Below, piece after piece: positions 42,881 to 51,671 of a stretch of DNA of 64,000 nucleotides (its first letter is position 1; each line of letters begins with the position of its first letter). The position numbers and the translations under genes were made by a program. Below the pieces are notes generated by a model. The model had not been told where the DNA came from. It saw nothing but the letters and a program-made list of their open reading frames with translations, and did not search any database. The stretch is from Ruegeria arenilitoris (lineage in GTDB: Bacteria > Pseudomonadota > Alphaproteobacteria > Rhodobacterales > Rhodobacteraceae), in the NCBI RefSeq assembly GCF_042675705.1, contig NZ_JBHTJJ010000012.1. One strand, written 5' to 3'.

Positions 42881-43099
42881 ATGGCACAGACAAGCACGCA
42901 CCGCCCGGCAATCCTGAACCTGTTCTCGGCCGTCGCCGATGTATTCAGCGGCATCTATGATGCTTTGATCCGCATGGGCGAAGCAAATGCCAAAGTCATC
43001 AAGATCAAGCAACTCAGCGAGTTGACCGACGAAGAACTGGCTGCGCGCGGCCTCAAGCGCGAAGACATCGTTCGCCTGGTGATGGCGGGCGTCTACTAA
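42881..43099 (+). CDS. DUF1127 (YjiS-like) small basic protein
   Basis: 72 residues. The C-terminal half, LSELTDEELAARGLKREDIVRLVMAG, is the DUF1127 motif, a short helical segment. In other alphaproteobacteria such small proteins bind RNA or affect phosphate and carbon metabolism, but the role here is unknown. ATG 42881 (MAQTSTHRP) is chosen over an upstream frame start at 42812. The stop overlaps the convergent aminotransferase stop by 4 bp. Confidence 0.8.
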   Translation: MAQTSTHRPAILNLFSAVADVFSGIYDALIRMGEANAKVIKIKQLSELTDEELAARGLKREDIVRLVMAGVY

Positions 43100-44394
43100 G
43101 ACACCCCCGCACTCTGCATTTCGGCCACGGCCTGCGCGGCCTTGGCGTAAGCGGCTTTGCACAGGTCAAAGTCCGCTTCGGTCAGCGCCAGGGACGGATA
43201 GGTCTTGCCCGGCGACTTGAACACCCCGTTCTGCATCAGAACCGCATTGAACCGGGTTGCCCTGGCCGTCTCCGCGCGGACCACATCGCGGTAATCCCGC
43301 ACCTTTCCTTCCGTGAACACGATTTCGAACAGGGTCGGATCGCCGATGACGCGATGGGCGACCCCCTGATTGGTCAGCGCGGCCGAGGCCATGTCCATCA
43401 GACGCTGACCATTGGCGCGCAGCCGGTCGTACTGACCGGCACGGCGCAGCACCTCCATCGTCTTGAGCCCGGCCACCGCGGCCACCGGATTGCCCGACAG
43501 GGTCCCCAACTGCATCAGCCATTTCTCAGGCCCAACGGTGGATTTGTCGAAATGGGCCATGATCTCGGCCCGCCCGGCGATCGCGGCCAGGGGAAAGCCG
43601 CCACCGATGATCTTGCCCAGTGTGGCGATGTCGGGGGTCACGCCATACAGCTCCTGCGCGCCGCCATAGGCGAAACGAAACCCGGTCACCACCTCGTCGA
43701 AGATCAGCACGATGCCGTACTTGTCGGCCTCGTCCCGCAGAAGCTGCAAGAAACCGGGTTCGGGCGGGATGATGCGTTGCAAGGGCTCGACGATGATGCC
43801 TGCGATCCGATCGCCGTGCTCGGCCAGCAGCGAGCGGATGTAGTCCGGGTCGTTGAACGGCGCGATCAGCATTTCGGCCTGAACGCTGGCCGGTATGCCC
43901 GCACTGTCGGGAACCGCCTGCGGGAAATTCACCATTCGTGACGGGGCCAGGCTCATCTGCGCCTCGGCGCTCATGCCGTGATAGCCGCCTTCGAACTTCA
44001 CGATCTTGTCGCGGCCGGTAAAGGCGCGGGCCAGCCGGATCGCGTACATGTCAGCCTCACCGCCGGACGAGACATAGCGGATCTGATCAGCGCAGGGCAC
44101 GGCAGCGCAGATTTCCTCGGCCAGTTCGACCGCGCGCGCGTTGTTGGCGAAGAACGTCATGCCCTTGGGCATCTGTTCGGCGACGACCTCCAACACCTCG
44201 GGGTGGCCGTGGCCCAGCAGCATCGGCCCCGAGCCGATCAGCAGGTCGACATATTCCTTCCCGTCTTCGTCCCAAACGCGGCTGCCGCGGCCCTCACGGA
44301 TGAAAACCGACGGGTCGAAATTGCCAAAGCCGCCGTCGGGCAGCACCGCGCGGGCGCGCTGGCCCCATTCGGATTGGCTGAGATGTCGCGGCAT
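43096..44394 (-). CDS. Class III PLP-dependent aminotransferase (glutamate-1-semialdehyde aminomutase-like)
   Basis: 432 residues of fold type I. RYVSSGGEADMYAIRLARAFTGRDKIVKFEGGYHG near 107-139 is the PLP phosphate/ring contact region. Asp233 (IFDEVVTGFR) pairs with the pyridine nitrogen, and Lys261 in ATLGKIIGGGFPLAA is the expected Schiff-base lysine. Aspecific transaminases and aminomutases share this pattern, so the amine substrate is open. It is last in the dddQ operon, 10 bp after the enolase-superfamily gene, and could handle an amino-acid or aminoketone product of the pathway. Confidence 0.9.
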   Translation of the reverse strand: MPRHLSQSEWGQRARAVLPDGGFGNFDPSVFIREGRGSRVWDEDGKEYVDLLIGSGPMLLGHGHPEVLEVVAEQMPKGMTFFANNARAVELAEEICAAVPCADQIRYVSSGGEADMYAIRLARAFTGRDKIVKFEGGYHGMSAEAQMSLAPSRMVNFPQAVPDSAGIPASVQAEMLIAPFNDPDYIRSLLAEHGDRIAGIIVEPLQRIIPPEPGFLQLLRDEADKYGIVLIFDEVVTGFRFAYGGAQELYGVTPDIATLGKIIGGGFPLAAIAGRAEIMAHFDKSTVGPEKWLMQLGTLSGNPVAAVAGLKTMEVLRRAGQYDRLRANGQRLMDMASAALTNQGVAHRVIGDPTLFEIVFTEGKVRDYRDVVRAETARATRFNAVLMQNGVFKSPGKTYPSLALTEADFDLCKAAYAKAAQAVAEMQSAGVS

Positions 44395-44404
44395 GTTCGC
44401 CTCC

Positions 44405-45511
44405 CTAATCCAGTATCACGTCCGGCGCGCCCAGGTATTCGCGGTCGGGCGCGACGCCCAGGCCGATCCCGTCGGGCGGCGCGATGCGGCCGCCCTTGCG
44501 GGTCGGGCCATCCGGCGCCAGCCGCGGCGCGACATAGCCAGACAGGTCGCACACGTTCATCAGGCGCGCGGGTTCGGTGGCCGCGCCCAGATGCAGCAGG
44601 GCGGCGGTGGTGATGTCAGACCCCCAGGTGTCTTCGACGCACATCTTCGCCCCCAGATGCAGGCACAGGTCACGCGCGCGGCGCGCCGCCGACAGCCCGC
44701 CGAATTTCGACAGCTTCACCGCGACCGCGTCCATGCAGCCCAACGCATGGGCAGCCAGCAGGCTGGCGGTGTCGTGCGCGCATTCGTCCAGCTTCATCGG
44801 CAGGCCGGTGGCGGCGCGCACGCGGGCGCAATCTTCAATCGTGGCACAGGGTTGTTCCAGCATCACATCCAGATCCGCAACCGCCCGCCCCACCCGGCTG
44901 GCATCCAGAGACGTGGCGCCGCAGTTCCAATCGCCATAGACCAGCGGCCCGTCGCCCACCGCCTCGCGCACCAGACGCAGGCGTTCGACATCGGCCTGCC
45001 AATCGGCATCCGCGCCCAGCTTGACCTGGAACTGGGTGATGCCCTGCGCCTGCGCCTCGCGGGCGATGCGGGCCATCTCGGCCGGGGCGATACAGGTGAT
45101 CGAGTGATAGAGCGGCATCGTCTGCGCCCGCCGACCGCCCAGCAGCGCGTGCAGCGGCAGCCCTGCCACCTGCCCCGTCAGATCCCACAGCGCGATGTCA
45201 ATCGCCGATTTGGCATAGACATGCCCCGGCAGGTGCCGGTCCAGCCGCGCCATCAACGCCTCGGGTCCGATCGGGTCGGCGCCCAGCAGAACCTCGGCCA
45301 TGTCCTCAACCGCCGGGGCCACGCCGCGCGCATAGGCGGGCAGGTAATGCGGAATCGGGCAGACCTCGCCCCAGCCGGTCAGATCGTCATCGGTGTCCAG
45401 CGCCAGAACCACCGTTTCAACCGTGTCGCAGGCCTTGCCGTCAGCCATGTAATAGGCCTGGTGGCTGGTCAGCGGCACATGCCAGAGCGAAATGCGGGTG
45501 ATGCGAGTCAT
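44405..45511 (-). CDS. Enolase-superfamily enzyme, mandelate racemase/muconate lactonizing group (A)
   Basis: 368 residues. Metal ligands are Asp194 (YGDWNC), Glu219 (MLEQP) and Asp242 (KLDEC). The general acid/base lysines are Lys164 (FQVKLG) and Lys266 (VAVKLSKFGG). The usual KxK motif has Gln in the first position. It abstracts the alpha proton of a carboxylate, giving epimerisation or beta-elimination. With its neighbour it resembles the betaine/hydroxyproline-type MLE group, which is inference. Overlap with the next gene upstream is 4 bp. Confidence 0.92.
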   Translation of the reverse strand: MTRITRISLWHVPLTSHQAYYMADGKACDTVETVVLALDTDDDLTGWGEVCPIPHYLPAYARGVAPAVEDMAEVLLGADPIGPEALMARLDRHLPGHVYAKSAIDIALWDLTGQVAGLPLHALLGGRRAQTMPLYHSITCIAPAEMARIAREAQAQGITQFQVKLGADADWQADVERLRLVREAVGDGPLVYGDWNCGATSLDASRVGRAVADLDVMLEQPCATIEDCARVRAATGLPMKLDECAHDTASLLAAHALGCMDAVAVKLSKFGGLSAARRARDLCLHLGAKMCVEDTWGSDITTAALLHLGAATEPARLMNVCDLSGYVAPRLAPDGPTRKGGRIAPPDGIGLGVAPDREYLGAPDVILD

Positions 45512-46614
45512 TGGTACACGGCCTTGGGATCGCCCAGTGCATCTTCATCCGGGGCCAGGCCAAGGCCGGGGGCCTCGGGCAGTTCCAGATGACCCTGACG
45601 GTTGCGCGGGCCGCGTCCGCCCGCAACGTCCAGCGTTAGCATGTCCTGACAGGCCCAGACGCCCAGACGGTTGTGGTCGGGGATGGTGGCGGCCAGATGC
45701 AGCGCCTCGGTGTCGGCCAGAACCGAGCCGCCGGTGGCCATTACATACATGTCGATGCCATGCGCCAGCGCGATGTCCCGCATCCGAGCAGCCTTGGTCA
45801 GGCCGCCGACACGGTTGAGCTTGATCCCGAAGACCTCGGCCAGCCCGTCGCGGGCAATGCGCGCGGCGTCCTGCAGGGTGACCAGGCTTTCATCCACGCT
45901 GACCGGCGCGGAATGAAGGGCCCGGATGGCGGCGATGTCGTCCAGCGTCTCGCCCGGTTGTTCGAACATCACGCCCAGATCCTCGGTGGCCTTCATCACC
46001 CGCAGCGCCTGCTGCCGCGTCCAGGCGCGGTTGACGTCATAGAGGATGCGCTCACCCGCCGGGCGATGCGCCTCGACATCGCGTATGCGTTCTATGTCGC
46101 GATCCACGTCGCCGCCCACTTTGACCGAATGTACCCAATAGCCGCGGTCACGATAGCGATCCATCACCGCGCGGGTTTCCTCGATGGTCTTGGCCCCGAC
46201 CGATGAGGCGATCGGCGCGGGGCTGCGCGACCCGCCGCCCATCAGATCGGCAATCGGCAAACCGGCCGCCTGTCCGGAAATGTCCCAGCAGGCCATGTCG
46301 ATCGGCGACTTGGCATAAAGATGCCCGGGCAGCGCGTGGTCCATCGCCCGCTCGACCTCTAGAACCCGGCGGGGGTCCAGCCCGAGGACGAAGGGCGCCA
46401 TGGTCTCGATCCCCGCCCGGATACCCGGTCCGTGCGCGGGCACATAGGTGTGGCCCCACGGCGTGCCCTCGCCCCAGCCGGTCAGGCCGGCGTCGGTTTC
46501 GATCTTGACGAAGGTGGCATCCAGCACCTCGAATTTCAGACGTCCGCCAGACAGCCAATAGGGATGCTCGAGCGGCAGATCGACGTGATAGACCGAGATG
46601 CGAGAGATCTTCAT
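45508..46614 (-). CDS. Enolase-superfamily enzyme, mandelate racemase/muconate lactonizing group (B)
   Basis: 368 residues, the same fold as its neighbour but only distantly alike. Metal ligands: Asp193 (LYDVNRAW), Glu218 (MFEQP), Asp241 (SVDES). Lysines: Lys165 (HSVKVGG) and Lys265 (FGIKLNRVGG); Ser replaces the first lysine of KxK. Lysine placement near 163-165 and 265 matches what is reported for hydroxyproline-betaine epimerase (HpbD)-like proteins, so an N-methylated amino acid or a hydroxyproline derivative is a fair hypothesis. ATG 46614 overlaps the dddQ stop by 4 bp. Confidence 0.92.
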   Translation of the reverse strand: MKISRISVYHVDLPLEHPYWLSGGRLKFEVLDATFVKIETDAGLTGWGEGTPWGHTYVPAHGPGIRAGIETMAPFVLGLDPRRVLEVERAMDHALPGHLYAKSPIDMACWDISGQAAGLPIADLMGGGSRSPAPIASSVGAKTIEETRAVMDRYRDRGYWVHSVKVGGDVDRDIERIRDVEAHRPAGERILYDVNRAWTRQQALRVMKATEDLGVMFEQPGETLDDIAAIRALHSAPVSVDESLVTLQDAARIARDGLAEVFGIKLNRVGGLTKAARMRDIALAHGIDMYVMATGGSVLADTEALHLAATIPDHNRLGVWACQDMLTLDVAGGRGPRNRQGHLELPEAPGLGLAPDEDALGDPKAVYQ

Positions 46615-47189
46615 GCGGCGTCCATCCTGGGCAGGTCGTTCAACCCCTCGCCCCGCCACAGTACGAAAGTGAGGATCGGCTGATCCCCTGTGGACATGGC
46701 GTGACTTTGCCAACTGGCATGCAACCGCGTGCCCTCAGTGCCCACAAAGGCCCGACCCCCGTCAACCTTGAAGACCGCGCCGCCCGCCAGCGTCAGATAG
46801 AGCTCCTCGGCCTGGTGGCTGTGCCAGTCATAGTCCAACCCGGCGCCCCAATAGGCGACATAGCCTCGCAACTGGGTCGAATGGAAATGCCCGGTTGGCC
46901 CGAACAGTTCGAAATACCCGTACCGATTGCGGAAATCGGCACCGACCTCTGCCTCGGTATAGGTTCGTTTCCAATGGGCAAGATGCGCCGCCGAACGAAC
47001 CGCCTGAACGAGCCCCGTGGTCCGGGGTGATCCGGGCTGATCCAGCGCCTGCACCAGCGGCGTGGCGGGGATCGCCCGCGGTTGCAAACCGGTTGCGGTC
47101 AGGTCGGTGGGCCAGCTGCCGAATGCGGACAGCGCCGGCAGGCTCTGATGCAGTTGCCGCGCGGCTTCGAGAACGTTTTCCAGGGTCAT
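46611..47189 (-). CDS. dddQ: DMSP lyase, cupin type
   Basis: 192 residues that agree closely with Roseobacter DddQ. The cupin metal site is His125 and Glu129 (DWHSHQAEELYL), Tyr131 and His163 (WQSHAM). Tyr120 is also kept. These are the residues reported for zinc binding and catalysis in DddQ. It splits dimethylsulfoniopropionate into dimethyl sulfide and acrylate. It is flanked by 4-bp overlaps in an operon with demethylase, oxidoreductase and enolase-superfamily genes that DMSP cleavage does not need, so another substrate is possible. Confidence 0.95.
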   Translation of the reverse strand: MTLENVLEAARQLHQSLPALSAFGSWPTDLTATGLQPRAIPATPLVQALDQPGSPRTTGLVQAVRSAAHLAHWKRTYTEAEVGADFRNRYGYFELFGPTGHFHSTQLRGYVAYWGAGLDYDWHSHQAEELYLTLAGGAVFKVDGGRAFVGTEGTRLHASWQSHAMSTGDQPILTFVLWRGEGLNDLPRMDAA

Positions 47190-48265
47190 GGGATCACCAC
47201 GATGTTGCCGGTATGATGCTTGTCGATGAAGGCCTGCTGGGCCTCTCGCAGTTCAGTCAACGGGTAAGTGGCGGCCAAAGCTGGCTTGATTTGCCCATTT
47301 TCTATGTATTTCACGACATCAAAGAAGTTCTGCGGCGAATTCACGGTCGACCCGGTGAAGGTCAGATCGCGCAGATAGAAGGTGCGCAGGTCGAATTGCA
47401 CGATCGGACCGGCAATCGCGCCCGAACAGGTATAGCGCCCGCCACGCTCCAGCATGTCGATCAGTTTTGGCCACATCTCTCCGCCCACGACATCAGCGAC
47501 GACGGTGATCCGTTCGCCTTTCAGCTCGGCCCGCAGGTTCCTGGGGTTGCGCGGCAGGATGCGATCCGGGCCCAGTTTGGCAACCTCCGGGTGTTTGGCC
47601 GCGCTGGCCATGGCGATCACGCGTGCGCCGCGCAGCTTGGACAGCTGGATCAGCGCCCCGCCCACACCGCCCGAGGCGCCGGGGATCAGAACCGTGTCGC
47701 CCTCGCCGACCTGCGCCCTGTCCAACATGCCCTCGGCCGTCACATAGGAACAACTGAAGGTCGCCAGTTCGGCATCGCTCAGGTCGGAGTCGATCGCAGC
47801 CACGCCGCGGATGTCGGCCTTGGTGTATTCGGCAAAGCCGCCGTCACATTCCGAGCCGAAATATCCCGCCTTGTCGCGGTTCATCGGTTCGGACCAGTCG
47901 CGCAGCCAGCCCGCCACGATCACACGCCGGCCGATGATCGCAGGATCGGCCCCCTCGCCGACGGCCACGACCGTGCCGACCGCATCCGCGCCCTGGATGC
48001 GTGGGAAGGTCAGAGGTGCGCCGCCCCAGGTGCTGTCGTCGTCATCCACCTCGGAATAGGCGCCGCCGGTGGTCGGCTCGTCCACCGCCTTGGAATACCA
48101 GCCGGTGCGGGTGTTCACATCCGTGTTGTTCAGCCCGCAGGCGCCGACCTTGATCAACACCTCCATCGGGCCGGGTGTGGGCGTGGGCCAGTCCTCGTGC
48201 CATTCGTATTTGTCCAGATCGCCATGCCCCGTCAGGACCATGGCCTTCATGGTCTTCGGGATCAT
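47186..48265 (-). CDS. MDR-family NAD(P)-dependent oxidoreductase
   Basis: 359 residues of the zinc-type alcohol dehydrogenase/quinone oxidoreductase superfamily: PMEVLIKVGACGLNNTDVNTRTGWY near 33-57, RIQGADAVGTVVAVG near 90 and the Rossmann motif VLIPGASGGVGGALIQLSK near 185. The GACGLNNTD segment lacks the full zinc-ligand pattern of classic ADHs, favouring an enoyl or quinone reductase-like reaction. It is not obviously the acrylyl-CoA reductase AcuI. ATG 48265 overlaps the demethylase stop, and its own stop overlaps dddQ. Confidence 0.9.
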   Translation of the reverse strand: MIPKTMKAMVLTGHGDLDKYEWHEDWPTPTPGPMEVLIKVGACGLNNTDVNTRTGWYSKAVDEPTTGGAYSEVDDDDSTWGGAPLTFPRIQGADAVGTVVAVGEGADPAIIGRRVIVAGWLRDWSEPMNRDKAGYFGSECDGGFAEYTKADIRGVAAIDSDLSDAELATFSCSYVTAEGMLDRAQVGEGDTVLIPGASGGVGGALIQLSKLRGARVIAMASAAKHPEVAKLGPDRILPRNPRNLRAELKGERITVVADVVGGEMWPKLIDMLERGGRYTCSGAIAGPIVQFDLRTFYLRDLTFTGSTVNSPQNFFDVVKYIENGQIKPALAATYPLTELREAQQAFIDKHHTGNIVVIP

Positions 48266-50715
48266 TCTGCAGCCTCCATCGCGGTATCGGTGCGGGGCCG
48301 AAGGCTTTGCGGGTCATAGGCGGGCGCACCCAGGATCCGCCCGGGACGCGGCGCGCCGGCGATCACCACCTGCACTTCGGTTCCCGCCACATTGGCCTGC
48401 GGATTGACATAAGCAAAGGCAAGGATCTTGCCGACCGTGTGCCCGTAGGCCACCGAAGCGGTGGAACCCACGACCTTGCCGTCCAGCAGGACCGCCTCGC
48501 CGCCGTGCCCATCGTTCTGGCCATCCGGTTCGATCTCCAGATAGGCGCAGACCCAGCGCAGATCGGGGTTCAGGGTCCGGTCTTTGCCCAGGTATTCCTT
48601 GTCGGTGCGGGCAAAGCGCAGCACGTCGGCCTCGGCCAGGGTGACCTCGTTGGTCAACTCGCCCGCGCCCTTGAAGGCCTTCTCCATCCGCAGCGCGTTC
48701 ATAGCGAACGACCCGTAATCGGCGATGCCCAGCGGCGCGCCCGCGGCCCAGAGCGCATCGTAGACGGCCAAGGCGCTGTCACGCGGCATATGCAGTTCCC
48801 ATCCCAATTCACCGGCATAGGACATGCGGAAAGCCCAGAGCCGGTGACCCGCCACGTCGATTTCCTGCGCGGTCAGCCACTTGAAACCGGCATTGCTCAG
48901 ATCCGCCTCGGTGCAGGCGGCCAGAACCTCGCGCGCCCGGGGGCCATTGAGGCTGAGCGCGGCCCAGTCGTCGGATCGCAGGGTGATATCGACGTTTTCT
49001 TCGTCGCGATGCTGGGTCAGGTGATCCAGCATGCGCTGCTCGAAGAAGGCGGCACAGACGAGGTAGTACCGGTCCTCGGCCAGTTTCACGACCGTGGTCT
49101 CCAGCTCGATCCGTCCACGGCGGTTGAGCATGTGGGTCAGCGCGATGCCGCCCACCTTTTGCGGCAGGCGGTTGGCAACCAGCCGGTTCAGCAGGGCCCG
49201 GGCATCCGGGCCGCTGACCTCAACCTTGGTGAAAGCCGAGATATCCATGATGCCGACCGCCTCGCGCACGGCCCTGCATTCGGCGGCGACCATGTCGTGC
49301 ACCACATTGCGGCGGAAGGAATAATGGTCGCGCTGTTCAACGCCATGCTTTGCGAACCAGCGGGGGCGCTCGTGGCCATAGACCTCTTCGAACACCGCCC
49401 CCTTGGCTTTCAGCCGGTCATACAGCGGGGACGGCTTGATCGGCCGCCCGGCAAGACGGTTGAAATGCGGAAACGGAATTTCGTGGCGCAGCTTGTAATC
49501 TTCATGCGCCTTGGTGACCTGCCAGTCTTTGGTGGCATAGGCCCCGAACCGGCGCGGATCAAAGTCGCGCATCGAGATGTCCGCCGCCCCATGCACCATC
49601 CACCGCGCCAGTTCGCGCGTCAGGCCCGGGCCCCAGCCGATGCCGATCTGCGTGCCGCAGCAGCACCAGTAGTTTCGCACCCCCGGCGCCGGGCCAATCA
49701 GCGGATTGCCGTCGGGCGGGTGCGAGATCGCCCCGTGAACCTCGCGCTGGATCCCCAGATCGGCAAAAACCGGCATCCGGTTCAGGCTCTCCTCAAGCCA
49801 CGGCATGACCCGATCGTAATCGGCATCGAACAGCCAGTTTTCATAGTCCCACGGGCAATGGTCATGCCAGACCGAGTTCGAATTTTCCTTCTCGTAGATC
49901 CCGATCAGCCCGCGCTTCTGCTCCATGCGGACATAACCCGAGACCTTGCGGTCATCGCGGATCACCGGCAACTCCTGATCGAGATCCTGGAACTGCGGCA
50001 CCGGTTCGGTCACAAAATAGTGGTGAGTCATCGAGGTCATCGGCAGTTGCAGGCCGGACCATTCGCCCATCTGCCGGGCATAGGTGCCACCCGCATTCAC
50101 CACGTGTTCGCAGCGGATCGTGCCCCGTTCGGTCTCGACCACCCATTCGCCATTGGCCGCTTGGGTGATGTTGGTGGCCCGGCAGCGGCGGATGATCCGC
50201 GCGCCCAGCTGACGCGCCCCCGCCGCCATGGCCATGGTCACGTTCGTCGGGTCCACATGCCCGTCGTCCGGCGTATGCAGCGCGCCCAGAACCCCGTCGA
50301 GGTTGTAGAACGGGTGCAGTTCGGCCACGCGGTCGGCACCGACCAGTTCAATGTTGAAGCCCAGCGACCGGCCCACCGACAGGGTATGGCGCAGCCAGTC
50401 CATCTCGTCCTCGGTATAGGCCAGCCGAAACGAGCCGCAGCCGTGCCATGTCACCGCCTGCCCGGTCTCGGCCTCAAGCGCACCGGAATAAAGCCCGATG
50501 TTGTAGTCCACGCATTTGCCCAGACCAAAGGAACTTGTCGAATGGGTGATCTGCCCGGCCGCATGCCAGGTGCTGCCGCTGGTCAGCTCGGCCTTTTCCA
50601 GCAGAACGACATCCGTCCAGCCCTCATGCGCCAGGTGATAGGCCAGACCGACGCCCATGACACCTCCGCCCACGATCACCACGCGGGCCTGTGACGGCAG
50701 TTCCTTCCCGGACAT
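48262..50715 (-). CDS. FAD-dependent demethylase with GcvT domain (dimethylglycine dehydrogenase family)
   Basis: 817 residues. FAD motif VVIVGGGVMGVGLAYHLA near 15 and GSTWHAAGQITHSTSS near 53; C-terminal aminomethyltransferase domain from about 430 (VGIMDISAFTKVEVSGPDARALLNRL, then YAGELGWELHMPRD near 670). It should oxidise an N-methyl amine and load tetrahydrofolate. The start at 50715 has GAGAGGA upstream. It is the first gene of the six-gene dddQ operon and diverges from rpiR. It is a family relative of the gene at 1-1890. Confidence 0.93.
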   Translation of the reverse strand: MSGKELPSQARVVIVGGGVMGVGLAYHLAHEGWTDVVLLEKAELTSGSTWHAAGQITHSTSSFGLGKCVDYNIGLYSGALEAETGQAVTWHGCGSFRLAYTEDEMDWLRHTLSVGRSLGFNIELVGADRVAELHPFYNLDGVLGALHTPDDGHVDPTNVTMAMAAGARQLGARIIRRCRATNITQAANGEWVVETERGTIRCEHVVNAGGTYARQMGEWSGLQLPMTSMTHHYFVTEPVPQFQDLDQELPVIRDDRKVSGYVRMEQKRGLIGIYEKENSNSVWHDHCPWDYENWLFDADYDRVMPWLEESLNRMPVFADLGIQREVHGAISHPPDGNPLIGPAPGVRNYWCCCGTQIGIGWGPGLTRELARWMVHGAADISMRDFDPRRFGAYATKDWQVTKAHEDYKLRHEIPFPHFNRLAGRPIKPSPLYDRLKAKGAVFEEVYGHERPRWFAKHGVEQRDHYSFRRNVVHDMVAAECRAVREAVGIMDISAFTKVEVSGPDARALLNRLVANRLPQKVGGIALTHMLNRRGRIELETTVVKLAEDRYYLVCAAFFEQRMLDHLTQHRDEENVDITLRSDDWAALSLNGPRAREVLAACTEADLSNAGFKWLTAQEIDVAGHRLWAFRMSYAGELGWELHMPRDSALAVYDALWAAGAPLGIADYGSFAMNALRMEKAFKGAGELTNEVTLAEADVLRFARTDKEYLGKDRTLNPDLRWVCAYLEIEPDGQNDGHGGEAVLLDGKVVGSTASVAYGHTVGKILAFAYVNPQANVAGTEVQVVIAGAPRPGRILGAPAYDPQSLRPRTDTAMEAAE

Positions 50716-50762
50716 GATTTTTCCTCTCACCGAGTCGCTTTTCTTCTCGACAGGCTAAGGTC

Positions 50763-50800
50763 ACATTTGTACCATCGTCAATCATGAATGACACAAATGT
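50763..50800. promoter_or_regulatory. Probable RpiR operator in the divergent promoter region
   Basis: ACATTTGTACCAT (50763-50775) and ATGACACAAATGT (50788-50800) form the dyad ACATTTGTnnCAT-N12-ATGnnACAAATGT. It lies across the rpiR start (ATG 50784) and 48-85 bp before the demethylase start, so one site could serve both directions. The TTTGTA-type core with a long spacer suits an RpiR dimer or tetramer. Confidence 0.6.
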
Positions 50801-51671
50801 ATCAAACGCCGTTCTTGACCGGCTGACCCGTGAATGGGACGCCCTGACGCCCGAGGCGCAGAAGGCCGCCCGCTATGTGCTGGAGAACCCGGCGGATGTG
50901 GGCGTTTCGACCGTGCGCGAGATCGCCGAGGCCGCAAACGTGAAACCCAACACCTTCGTCCGCATGGCACGGCAGGTGGGGTTTGAGGGTTACGAGGACT
51001 TCCGCGCGCCGTTCCGCGACGCCATCCGCCGTGGCACCGTGTCGTTCCCCGACCGCGCCCGCTGGCTGCAGGAAATCGGCAAATCCGGCGAGTTGGGCGG
51101 GCTCTATGCCGATATGGTCGGGGCTGCGATCCGAAATATCGAGGAAACCTTCGCCGGGATCGACGCCACCCGGATGCAGGCCGCGGCCGAGGCGATCTGG
51201 ACATCGCGGCAGGTTTTCACGCTGGGCGTCGGCGTCAACAACGCGAACGCGCGTAACTTTACCTACCTCGCCTCGACCGGGATGAAGCAGTTCCACGCCA
51301 TTCCCCGCCCCGGCTCGACCCCGGTGGACGATCTGGCCTGGGCCGATGAACAGGACGTGCTGATCGCGATGACCTGCCACCCCTACCGGACCGAGGTGAT
51401 CGAGGCGGTGAAGCTGGCCCGCGAACAGGGCATGACTGTGGTCGGCATTTCCGACAGCCCCGCCAGCCCGGTCGTTCTGAACGCGCAACATGGGTTTGTC
51501 GTCGCCGCCGACACGCCCCAGTTCTTTCCGTCATCGGTTTCGACCATCGCGCTGCTGGAGACACTTCTGTCCTTCGTGGTCGCCCTGTCCAGCGATGAAA
51601 TCGTCGAGCGTGTCGAGCGGTTTCACCGCCGCCGACACCAACTTGGCCTCTATGCGGAGGAGCCTGAATGA
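50784..51671 (+). CDS. MurR/RpiR family transcriptional regulator
   Basis: 295 residues. The N-terminal RpiR helix-turn-helix covers about 1-80 (EAQKAARYVLENPADVGVSTVREIAEAANVKPNTFVRMARQVGFEGYEDFRAPFRDA). An SIS sugar-isomerase-like effector domain spans about 125-270 (TLGVGVNNANARNFTYL, VLIAMTCHPYRTEVIEAVKLAREQGMTVVGISDSPASP). It probably represses the divergent dddQ operon and its own operon in response to a pathway intermediate. It overlaps the Rieske gene by 4 bp. Confidence 0.93.
   Translation: MNDTNVSNAVLDRLTREWDALTPEAQKAARYVLENPADVGVSTVREIAEAANVKPNTFVRMARQVGFEGYEDFRAPFRDAIRRGTVSFPDRARWLQEIGKSGELGGLYADMVGAAIRNIEETFAGIDATRMQAAAEAIWTSRQVFTLGVGVNNANARNFTYLASTGMKQFHAIPRPGSTPVDDLAWADEQDVLIAMTCHPYRTEVIEAVKLAREQGMTVVGISDSPASPVVLNAQHGFVVAADTPQFFPSSVSTIALLETLLSFVVALSSDEIVERVERFHRRRHQLGLYAEEPE

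Noticed and set aside
47186..48265. Calling the MDR oxidoreductase acuI
   Set aside because: AcuI-like acrylyl-CoA reductases are about 330 residues with a different N-terminus. This protein is 359 residues and I see no diagnostic AcuI motif, so only the superfamily is assigned.
48175..50694. Plus-strand frame of 839 codons
   Set aside because: It is the antisense of the DMGDH-like gene, which has FAD and GcvT motifs and a good start.
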